Source of the DNA: Alphaproteobacteria bacterium
GTDB lineage: Bacteria; Pseudomonadota; Alphaproteobacteria; ATCC43930; CGMCC-115725
DNA: 7,938 bases
Direction: 5' to 3'
Assembly: GCA_019237175.1 (NCBI GenBank)
Contig: JAFAHP010000183.1
Coordinates: forward strand, 1-7,938
The notes under the pieces were generated by a model. It ran no database searches. It had not been told where the DNA came from and saw nothing but the letters and a program-made list of their open reading frames with translations. The position numbers were made by a program, and so were the translations under genes. Shown piece by piece: positions 1 to 5,807 of this stretch; position 1 is the first letter of the stretch; every line of letters begins with the position of its first letter.

Positions 1-10
1 AACGCACCTT

Positions 11-17
11 AGGGAGG
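11..17 (+). promoter_or_regulatory. Shine-Dalgarno site of the solute-binding protein gene
   Basis: AGGGAGG lies 5 nt before the ATG at 23. This is a strong ribosome binding site and supports that start. Only 22 nt of upstream sequence are in the window, so the operon promoter cannot be assessed. Confidence 0.8.
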
Positions 18-22
18 AAGTC

Positions 23-1285
23 ATGACGAGAATCAGGGCATCTTCGCGTCTCGATCGGCGCACACTGATCCGCGCGGCTGCGGCAGCCGGGATCGCACAA
101 ATCGCTGCACCTTTTGCGATTACCGCGCGCGCCGCCGACGAAGTCAAATTCGGTCTCAACGACCCGCTGACCGGCACTTACGCCGAACTGGGCAAGAACG
201 AACAGATCGGTTGCCAACTGGCGGTTGACCAGATCAACGCCAAGGGCGGCATCCTCGGCCGCCAGGTCACGCTGTTGGTCGAGGACTCGACCAGCGCCGA
301 CACCGGGGTTGCGGTGCAAAAAGCGCGCAAGCTGATCGAGCGCGACAAAGTCGATTTCCTGCTTGGCAACGTCAATTCGGCGATGGCGCTGGCGCTCGGT
401 GAGGTTTCCAACCAGCTGAAGAAATTACACATCGTGACCGGCGGTCACACCGACGCGGTCACCGGCAGCGACTGCCATTGGAATGTCTTTCGTGTCTGCA
501 ACACGACGCGCATGGAAACGAACTCGGTGTCGCAAACCCTGTTCAACAAATACGGAAAGAAATGGTACTTCATCACGCCGGATTACGCGTTTGGCCACAC
601 GCTACAGCAGGGTTTCGAAGCCAGTCTCAAGAAATACGCTGGCACCGAGGTCGGGGCGTCATTGACACCACTCGGAACGACCGATTTTTCGGCGTATCTA
701 ATAAAAGCTCAGGCGGCGAACCCGGACGTCATCATTTTTCTGGTGGCGGGCGGCGACATGGTCAATGCGCTGAAGCAGGCGGTCCAGTTCGGTCTCGACA
801 AGCGGTTTCATATCGCCGGCGCGCAACAGGAGCTCGAAGTGCTCGAAGGCCTGCCGCCCGAAGCGCGGATCGGCACCTGGGTCTTCGAATGGTATTGGCT
901 GCAGCCTGACGTGCCGCACGTCGCCGACTTTGTCGCCGATATCCGCAAGGTCAACAACGGCAAGGTGCCGACCGCGCGCCACTGGTTCGGCTATGTCGCC
1001 GCGTGGACCTGCGCGCTTGTCGCGAACCAGGAGAAGACGCTCGACCCGGTCAAACTCGCGAAAGCGCTCGAAAACTTCAAACTGCCGCCGGAAATTGCGC
1101 TGATGCCGAACGACACGTTCTACCGCGCCGGCGATCACCAGCTGATGCCGACGCTCTACGTCGGCAACGCGGTTTCGCGGGGTCCGCAACCCGACGATTT
1201 GTTCCACGTCACCGAGCTGGTCAAAGGCGTCGATGCCGCATTGCCCGTCGCCGAGACCGGCTGCCACCTGCAATGGCCGGCATGA
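23..1285 (+). CDS. ABC transporter periplasmic solute-binding protein, HAAT (branched-chain amino acid/amide) family
   Basis: This 420-residue protein is the periplasmic receptor that captures the solute and delivers it to the LivH/LivM channel encoded just downstream. The N-terminus is a twin-arginine-type leader: DRRTLIR at residues 11-17, a mainly Ala/Ile hydrophobic stretch (18-33), and an ARA cleavage site at about 35-37, giving a mature start near ADEVKFG. The mature part has the type I periplasmic-binding fold of the Peripla_BP_6 family. Visible family hallmarks are GLNDPLTGTYAELG (44-57), the AVDQINAKGGILGR segment (67-80), the EDSTS strand (87-91), and a second-lobe segment with PDYAFG followed by TDFSAYL. 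Cys151 and Cys159 sit eight residues apart and could form a disulfide. Length is normal for the family. The start is fixed by a good ribosome site. The ligand is unknown: branched-chain amino acids, amides or aromatic acids are all possible for this family, and I see no UrtA- or AmiC-specific signature. Confidence 0.95.
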   Translation: MTRIRASSRLDRRTLIRAAAAAGIAQIAAPFAITARAADEVKFGLNDPLTGTYAELGKNEQIGCQLAVDQINAKGGILGRQVTLLVEDSTSADTGVAVQKARKLIERDKVDFLLGNVNSAMALALGEVSNQLKKLHIVTGGHTDAVTGSDCHWNVFRVCNTTRMETNSVSQTLFNKYGKKWYFITPDYAFGHTLQQGFEASLKKYAGTEVGASLTPLGTTDFSAYLIKAQAANPDVIIFLVAGGDMVNALKQAVQFGLDKRFHIAGAQQELEVLEGLPPEARIGTWVFEWYWLQPDVPHVADFVADIRKVNNGKVPTARHWFGYVAAWTCALVANQEKTLDPVKLAKALENFKLPPEIALMPNDTFYRAGDHQLMPTLYVGNAVSRGPQPDDLFHVTELVKGVDAALPVAETGCHLQWPA

Positions 1286-1342
1286 CGGGTTGACAGGGAC
1301 GCAGCTGGAGCGGATCGAGATGGCTGCGACGCCCTTGCCGCC
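1286..1342 (+). promoter_or_regulatory. Spacer between binding protein and livH: possible stem-loop and coupling mini-ORF
   Basis: The 57-nt spacer contains CGCAGC (1300-1305) and its complement GCTGCG (1323-1328), which can form a 6-bp stem with a 17-nt loop. GGAG (1307-1310) lies in the loop, 9 nt before an ATG at 1320. That ATG opens an 8-codon frame (MAATPLPP) whose stop TGA (1344-1346) overlaps the livH GTG start as GTGA. The sequence facts are direct. A role in coupling livH translation, or in protecting the binding-protein mRNA so that it is made in excess, is inference. Confidence 0.35.
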
Positions 1343-2209
1343 GTGACCCAGCTGATCCTGTTCAACCTGTTCAACGGGCTGATCATCGGCGCGTTCTATG
1401 CGCTGATGGCGCTTGGGTTGTCGCTGATCTTGAACTTGTCCGGCGTCATCAACTTCGCCCATGGCGGATTTCTCGCGATCGGCGCTTATCTCGCCTACAC
1501 GCTGACCCCGTATGTCGGATTTTGGGGCGCGTTGGCGATCGCGCCGTTTCTGACTGCAGTGCTTGGTCTCATCGTCGAGCGGGTACTGATCCGCCGGCTC
1601 TACGGACGCGACCCGCTCTACAGCCTGCTGTTGACCTTCGGCCTCGCGTTCATTCTCGAGGACGGCACCCGCTACATCTGGGGGCCGCAAACCCTTCCTT
1701 TTTCCGTTCCGGATTGGTTGTCGAGCCCGCTTAGCAGCCAGTTCTTTTTTTTGACGGGCTATCGCCTGTTCATGGTCGGGCTGGTGGTCGCGGCGGTGGC
1801 GGCACTCTTTTTGATCCTCAGCCGGACGCGTCTCGGCATGCGCATCCGCGCCGGAACGCTCGATCTCGAAACCGTGTCGACGCTTGGGGTTAATGTCCGG
1901 GTGCTGCGGACGTTAAATTTCGGCCTCGGCATCTACCTCGCCGGGCTGGCGGGCGTCCTCGCCGCCGGGATGTTGGGTCTGCAGCCGACCATCGGCAGCG
2001 CCCTGATTATGCCGAGCTTTGTCGCGATCATCGTTGGCGGGCTCGGCAGCCTTCCGGGGACCCTGCTTGGCGGCTTGTTGATCGGCGTCACCGCGGGCGT
2101 CACTACCGTCTTCGTTCCCTCCGCCTCGGAAGCCGTCATTTACGTGATGATGGGGCTCGTGCTGCTGGTCCGGCCGCGTGGTCTGTTAGGCGAGGAGGGC
2201 CGGTTTTAG
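1343..2209 (+). CDS. livH: HAAT ABC transporter permease, LivH type
   Basis: This 288-residue inner-membrane protein forms half of the transmembrane channel together with the next gene product. Its first helix (LFNGLIIGAFYALMALG) and the following INFAHGGF motif (residues 36-43) are classic for LivH. About eight hydrophobic segments follow. A cytoplasmic loop rich in Arg and Leu (TRLGMRIRAG and after, roughly 170-200) matches the position of the ATPase-contacting EAA loop. The C-terminus has the family ending VRPRGLLG. GTG at 1343 is the only usual start codon between the previous in-frame stop (1283) and the first helix. The ribosome site directly before it is poor, so translation may depend on the upstream mini-ORF. 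A run of eight T (1745-1752) encodes part of Phe134-Leu137. Length is normal. Confidence 0.95.
   Translation: MTQLILFNLFNGLIIGAFYALMALGLSLILNLSGVINFAHGGFLAIGAYLAYTLTPYVGFWGALAIAPFLTAVLGLIVERVLIRRLYGRDPLYSLLLTFGLAFILEDGTRYIWGPQTLPFSVPDWLSSPLSSQFFFLTGYRLFMVGLVVAAVAALFLILSRTRLGMRIRAGTLDLETVSTLGVNVRVLRTLNFGLGIYLAGLAGVLAAGMLGLQPTIGSALIMPSFVAIIVGGLGSLPGTLLGGLLIGVTAGVTTVFVPSASEAVIYVMMGLVLLVRPRGLLGEEGRF
2192..2199 (+). promoter_or_regulatory. Shine-Dalgarno site of livM inside the livH 3' end
   Basis: GAGGAGGG lies 9 nt before the GTG at 2209 and 15 nt before the alternative in-frame ATG at 2215. The spacing favours GTG 2209 as the livM start. Confidence 0.65.
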
Positions 2210-3159
2210 TGGAAATGTCGCCAAAACGCGGCGCCAACATCCTGATCTGGGCGGTGCTGTTAACGATGCCGTATTGGATCAATTGGATTGGTGGCTATAC
2301 CTCGTTGGGTAGCCGGGTGATGGTGTTGGCATTGGCGGCGATGTCGCTCAATTTCCTCTTGGGCTTTACCGGCGTTCTCTCGTTCGGCCACGCCGCATAT
2401 TTCGGGCTTGGCGTGTACGGCATGGGTCTGACGATCAAATATCTGGTCCCGAGCACCGTGGCCGGCACCGCGGTTGGCGTGGTTGCGGGCGCCGCCGCGG
2501 CCGCGGTCATCGGCCTGTTGATCGTCCGGCTGCGAGGCATTTATTTTGCGATGGCGACAATCGCCTTCGGCCAAGTCTTTTATTTCATCGCTTACCGCTG
2601 GAATACCGTCACCGGCGGCGATGACGGGCTCTCTGGTTGGCACCGCCAGCCGATCGACCTTGGCTTTGCGGCCTGGGATATTCTTGGCAGCGATCGAGCG
2701 TTCTACTACTGGGTTCTTGTCTGTTTTGCCGGTGCCACCGGAATCATGGCGGCGCTGCTTCATTCCCCGTTCGGCCGCACGCTGCTGGCGATCCGCGAGA
2801 ATGAAAGACGAGCGCGATTTCTTGGCATCCCGGTCGATCGCCACATATGGCTGTCTTGGATGATCTCGTGCTTTTTTGTCAGTCTCGCCGGCACGCTGTA
2901 CGCGCTTCTCAACAATTTCGCCGATCCGCACGATCTGCGTTGGGATCAGTCCGGGGACTTCGTGATCATGGCGGTGTTGGGCGGGATGCGGGCTTTTTGG
3001 GGTCCGTTGATTGGTGCGGCGATTTTCGTCGTGCTCCAGGATTACGTGTCGAGCCAAACCCAAAATTGGATGTCGTTTATCGGATTGTTCTTTGTGCTTG
3101 TGGTGGTGTTTTTTCCGCGCGGCGTTCTTGGCATCTTGCATCGACCAAGTTCGCGATGA
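2209..3159 (+). CDS. livM: HAAT ABC transporter permease, LivM type
   Basis: This 316-residue membrane protein is the second half of the channel. The LivM hallmark GVLSFGHAAYFGLGVY is at residues 55-70, and hydrophobic helices run through the whole length. The cytoplasmic coupling segment around IRENERRARFLGIPVD (about 195-211) is where LivM proteins contact the ATPases. The C-terminal FFPRGVLGIL is the usual family ending. The GTG start shares its G with the livH stop (TAG at 2207-2209). An ATG two codons later (2215) is possible but less well spaced from the ribosome site. The stop overlaps the livG ATG. Length and topology are normal for the family. The role is transport of the ligand bound by the upstream receptor; the substrate is not identifiable. 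Confidence 0.95.
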   Translation: MEMSPKRGANILIWAVLLTMPYWINWIGGYTSLGSRVMVLALAAMSLNFLLGFTGVLSFGHAAYFGLGVYGMGLTIKYLVPSTVAGTAVGVVAGAAAAAVIGLLIVRLRGIYFAMATIAFGQVFYFIAYRWNTVTGGDDGLSGWHRQPIDLGFAAWDILGSDRAFYYWVLVCFAGATGIMAALLHSPFGRTLLAIRENERRARFLGIPVDRHIWLSWMISCFFVSLAGTLYALLNNFADPHDLRWDQSGDFVIMAVLGGMRAFWGPLIGAAIFVVLQDYVSSQTQNWMSFIGLFFVLVVVFFPRGVLGILHRPSSR

Positions 3160-3902
3160 GCCTATTACAAGTCGAAAGCGTGTCCCGTCATTTCGGCAGT
3201 CTCGTCGCCGTCGAGAATGTGTCGATGTCGGTCGAGGTCGGCGAATTGCGCGCGGTGATCGGTCCCAATGGTGCCGGCAAGACGACTTTCTTTAATCTGA
3301 TCAGCGGTTTTCTGACCCCCACCTCGGGTCGGATCGTGTTCGGCGGCGAGGACATCACGAATTTGCTGCCGGCACGTCGCGTGTGGCGGGGCATATCCCG
3401 CACCTTTCAGCTCACCGAGGTGTTCCCCGAACTGTCCGTGCAGCAAAATCTGCGCATTGCGGTCGAGATCGCGGCCGGCTACCGGCTGCGGCCATGGCTG
3501 TCACGCCGCGAAGATGCGGCGGTCAGTATCCGCGCCACGGATCTGTGCAACAAGGGCGGTCTCGCAAATGTTGAAACCCGGCTGGTCGGAGAACTGAGCC
3601 ACGGCGACCAGCGCGCGACCGAAATCATGATGGCGCTGGCTCTCAACCCACGATTATTGTTGCTTGACGAGCCGACCGCCGGGATGGGCGACCAGGAGAC
3701 CTACAACATCACCCGTCTGATCCGCCAACTGCATCGCGACCAAAAGCTGACGATTGTGCTGATCGAGCACGATATGCGCGTTGTTTTTCACCTCGCCGAC
3801 CGGATCATGGTACTCGCCGAGGGCCGCATGCTCGCGGAGGGGACGCCGCGAGAGATCGCCGCCAATGAAAGGGTTCAGGCCGCCTATCTCGGGCAGGCCT
3901 GA
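3156..3902 (+). CDS. livG: HAAT ABC transporter ATP-binding protein, LivG type
   Basis: This 248-residue cytoplasmic ATPase powers the LivH/LivM channel as a heterodimer with the next gene product. Walker A is GPNGAGKTT (36-44), the Q-loop is FQL with Gln85, the signature is LSHGDQ (147-152), Walker B is LLLLDEP (167-173) and the switch histidine is His205 in IEHDM. AGMGDQET (175-182) forms the D-loop region. The C-terminus PREIAANERVQAAYLGQA is typical of LivG. The signature departs from canonical LSGGQ, as is common in this ATPase family. The reading frame is open further upstream, to 2847, but that stretch lies inside livM, and homology begins at MSLLQVESV. The chosen ATG at 3156 overlaps the livM stop as ATGA, which implies translational coupling; no good separate ribosome site is visible. 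Confidence 0.95.
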   Translation: MSLLQVESVSRHFGSLVAVENVSMSVEVGELRAVIGPNGAGKTTFFNLISGFLTPTSGRIVFGGEDITNLLPARRVWRGISRTFQLTEVFPELSVQQNLRIAVEIAAGYRLRPWLSRREDAAVSIRATDLCNKGGLANVETRLVGELSHGDQRATEIMMALALNPRLLLLDEPTAGMGDQETYNITRLIRQLHRDQKLTIVLIEHDMRVVFHLADRIMVLAEGRMLAEGTPREIAANERVQAAYLGQA

Positions 3903-4642
3903 TGACTGTGCCGGCGCGCGCATTGGAGGCCGCGGGGCTCCACACATATTACGGCAAGAGCCACATTCTGCGCGATGTCGGTCTCGAAGTGCGCCAGGGC
4001 GAGATCGTGACCCTGCTCGGGCGCAATGGGGCCGGAAAAAGCACGATGTTGCGCAGCCTTGTCGGGCTGACGCCGCCGCGCCAGGGACATGTGCAAATCT
4101 TTGGCCAGGACACGACGCACTGGCCGCCTTACCGCATCGCGGCGCTGGGTGTCGGTTATGTCCCGGAGGGGCGTCGCGTGTTTCCCAATCTGACGGTCGC
4201 GGAAAACCTGATGGTGCCGCTCGCGCGGCCGGGGCGGTGGACAATCGCTCGGTTGCATCAGCTCTTCCCCCGCCTTGCCGAGCGGCGCGACAGCAAGGGG
4301 CGACAGCTGTCGGGGGGCGAGCAGGAGATGCTGGCGATCGCCCGCGCCCTCATTCTTAATCCGCGGCTGCTGATTCTCGACGAGCCGTCGCAGGGGCTGG
4401 CTCCCCTTATCGTGCAGGAGGTGTTCCGGGTCGTCACGGCGGCGCGAAGCGAGGGCGTTTCGATCCTGCTGGTCGAGCAGAATGTTCGCGCCGCAGTGGC
4501 AATCGCCGATCGCGCTTATGTGCTTGACGACGGAAAGGTTGTGTATACGGGCCCCGCCGCGGAATTTGCCGAGGACGAGGAGCGGGTCAGGGCGCTCGCC
4601 GGGGTCAGCGCTGAAACCTGGTCCGACACCGGTCTCAACTGA
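3902..4642 (+). CDS. livF: HAAT ABC transporter ATP-binding protein, LivF type
   Basis: This 246-residue ATPase is the partner of LivG. Walker A is GRNGAGKST (40-48), the signature is LSGGEQ (136-141), Walker B is LLILDEP (156-162), and the D-loop region is SQGLAP (163-168). Glu89 in YVPEGRRVF stands at the Q-loop and Gln193 in VEQN at the H-loop. Both replacements are characteristic of LivF rather than defects. The start overlaps the livG stop by one base (TGATG), so the two ATPases are probably made in equal amounts. The protein ends about 10 residues beyond the usual conserved core. This is the last gene of the operon; the next gene is on the opposite strand. Confidence 0.95.
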   Translation: MTVPARALEAAGLHTYYGKSHILRDVGLEVRQGEIVTLLGRNGAGKSTMLRSLVGLTPPRQGHVQIFGQDTTHWPPYRIAALGVGYVPEGRRVFPNLTVAENLMVPLARPGRWTIARLHQLFPRLAERRDSKGRQLSGGEQEMLAIARALILNPRLLILDEPSQGLAPLIVQEVFRVVTAARSEGVSILLVEQNVRAAVAIADRAYVLDDGKVVYTGPAAEFAEDEERVRALAGVSAETWSDTGLN

Positions 4643-4871
4643 CGCGCTATCAATGGCTCCTTTGGGTCAGAGCCGTGGGATCGATCGGATTAAACCAGAA
4701 AAGCCTTTTGTGTTCCGTGCGTTGCTGCGCTTCGATCCGTAACTCGATAACCTTCCGCCGGAGCGGCCGCGGAAAATCTGCGGCGGCTCCAGCCAGGGAC
4801 AAGGATAATCTCAGCCCAAGGGTGCCATGCCCGAGGGTTGCGGTGAGCCTGTGGTCGTATAAAAATCTCGG
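4643..4871. other. Convergent intergenic region between livF and the small exported-protein gene
   Basis: These 229 nt contain no gene I can support. They hold a weak 5-bp stem (GGCTC 4655-4659 with GAGCC 4670-4674) and the stronger hairpin at 4760-4790. Both flanking genes end here, so transcription termination is the expected job of the region. Confidence 0.6.
4760..4790. terminator. Hairpin between convergent genes, possible bidirectional terminator
   Basis: GGAGC (4760-4764) pairs with GCTCC (4786-4790). After one G-G mismatch, GCCGCGG (4766-4772) pairs with CTGCGGC (4778-4784), including one G-T pair, leaving the loop AAAAT. The result is a 12-bp stem with one internal mismatch. There is no T-run on either side, so it is not a textbook intrinsic terminator. 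Its place 118 nt past livF and 82 nt past the - strand gene is the main argument for the call. Confidence 0.4.
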
Positions 4872-5309
4872 TCACCTACCGCGGATCATGTCATACATAT
4901 TACGAAATTGTTCTTGCTTCTTTGCCTGATCTTCTCTGAGTTGGCTAGTTCGCTTTTGTTCGGCGGTTTGGGTCTGGATTTGGATGCGGGCGAGTTCGCC
5001 TCGGTTGAGCTGTGCGGTCGTCGCGCCGGTCAGGGCGGCCTTGCTCGCCATGTATTTATGATGGGCATGCATTGCCGTGGCATGCCTTACAGCATGAGGC
5101 GCCGATGGTGTCGCTGAAGTCGCTGCCGGCGCTGGCGCCGGGGTGGGGGTTCCGCCGCTGTCCCGCGACAGGTTCCCACCGCCACCGGGCTTTGGCACCG
5201 ACATTCCCATGCCGATTTCGCCGCTAGGGTTGTTCTGGGCCCAGGCCGGCCCGGCGATTGCGAGCGCGGCGGCGATAGCAACGCCGTTCAAGAGGTGCTG
5301 TAAAGTCAT
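4872..5309 (-). CDS. Small exported protein with His cluster, unknown function
   Basis: I do not recognise the family. The 145-residue product has a clear Sec signal peptide: hydrophobic core GVAIAAALAIAG (9-20) and cleavage AWA|QNN after residue 24. The mature protein starts with a Gly-rich stretch (about 30-53), followed by a Pro/Ala/Thr linker (54-71). Next is a histidine-rich segment with His72, 76, 81, 83 and 84, then a polar Gln/Arg/Lys-rich C-terminal helix (about 95-145) that may be a coiled coil. It has no cysteine and no second membrane segment, so it should be a soluble periplasmic or secreted protein. The start is supported by a strong ribosome site 5 nt upstream. It is monocistronic as far as can be seen: a 229-nt convergent gap lies downstream and about 500 nt of non-coding DNA upstream. 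Metal binding through the His cluster is only a possibility. That the gene is real rests on the leader, the ribosome site and the coherent composition. Confidence 0.75.
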   Translation of the reverse strand: MTLQHLLNGVAIAAALAIAGPAWAQNNPSGEIGMGMSVPKPGGGGNLSRDSGGTPTPAPAPAATSATPSAPHAVRHATAMHAHHKYMASKAALTGATTAQLNRGELARIQIQTQTAEQKRTSQLREDQAKKQEQFRNMYDMIRGR

Positions 5310-5314
5310 GGGGG

Positions 5315-5322
5315 CTCCTCCT
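5315..5322 (-). promoter_or_regulatory. Shine-Dalgarno site of the small exported-protein gene
   Basis: On the - strand the sequence reads AGGAGGAG followed by five C and then ATG (5309-5307). This is a near-ideal ribosome binding site and strong support both for the gene and for its start. Confidence 0.75.
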
Positions 5323-5571
5323 GTTGGTCAAGGGCAAACAATCGGCGCTCAAACTACGACCGCCATGTTCCAGGGCGGTGGACCCGGGACTCAGCACCGC
5401 GGGGTTGCGAGCTTAAGGTGAACACCGCTCCTTTTCCTGGTTAAATTAAACACAGCTCGCGGTGGTATGCCCTGTGGAGTTCGGGCGACCTCAGCGTCGT
5501 CCATGATCCGTGACGATAGGGACTTCGCCATAGTCCTCCCTCGTCAGTGCGCGGCTAAGGCGCCTCATCCA

Positions 5572-5612
5572 GCCGGCTCGACCGGCGGCACCGTCAAACC
5601 GTCGAAGCCGGC
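5572..5612. repeat. Imperfect inverted repeat in intergenic DNA
   Basis: GCCGGCTCGAC (5572-5582) is complementary to GTCGAAGCCGGC (5601-5612) with one bulged A, giving an 11-bp stem around an 18-nt loop. No T-run follows on either strand. The function is unknown; it could be a protein site, a transcript hairpin or chance in GC-rich DNA. Confidence 0.45.
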
Positions 5613-5768
5613 GAGCGTTATGGGGCGGGATGGCCGCAGGCGCAACCGACCCGATAGCGCCGGCGGCGGAATGCGCTGCCCCCGTCTGCGCGGAGCTGCT
5701 CCGCCCTGCGCCTGCGACGATCTTTGTAAACTGCGGCAATTCGCTTAGCGCCGATCGGAGAATGGCGG

Positions 5769-5802
5769 ATCAAGCCGACCAAGTGGCCGCGACCGGCTTG
5801 AT
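5769..5802 (-). terminator. Inverted repeat just after the flavin reductase stop
   Basis: ATCAAGCCG (5769-5777) and CGGCTTGAT (5794-5802) form a perfect 9-bp stem with a 16-nt loop, beginning 5 nt after the stop codon on the - strand. The position suggests a terminator or a 3'-end stabilising hairpin. No T-run follows, so intrinsic termination is uncertain. Confidence 0.5.
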
Positions 5803-5807
5803 GGACA

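Larger units (their letters stand above)
5310..5807. other. Non-coding stretch with inverted repeats
   Basis: About 500 nt lie between the start of the small exported-protein gene and the stop of the flavin reductase gene. Open frames here (for example 5467-5748 on + and 5491-5739 on -) are Ala/Gly/Arg-rich, overlap each other on both strands and show no motif, so I do not call them genes. Visible structure includes ACCGCC/GGCGGT (5359-5364 with 5374-5379), an AT-rich island TTAAATTAAA (5441-5450), a longer inverted repeat (5572-5612), and the repeat after the flavin reductase (5769-5802). The promoter of the - strand small gene should lie here, but I see no convincing -35/-10 pair. Confidence 0.5.

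Noticed and set aside
698..1690. 330-codon open frame on the - strand
   Set aside because: It lies across the binding protein and livH genes in antisense. The product is a charged, Arg/Asp/Gln-rich sequence typical of the complement of GC-rich coding DNA, with no motif. The + strand genes are unmistakable.
2260..3141. 293-codon open frame on the - strand
   Set aside because: It is fully antisense to livM; its very charged, Arg/His/Lys-rich product mirrors the hydrophobic codons of the permease.
2847..3155. N-terminal extension of livG by 103 codons
   Set aside because: The frame is open but lies within livM out of frame, and the extra residues have no ABC-ATPase similarity. The family start is MSLLQVESV at 3156.
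5467..5748. Open frames on both strands between 5467 and 5748
   Set aside because: They overlap each other, lack ribosome sites and consist of Ala/Gly/Arg/Pro-rich sequence without domains. A decayed gene cannot be ruled out, but there is no positive evidence.
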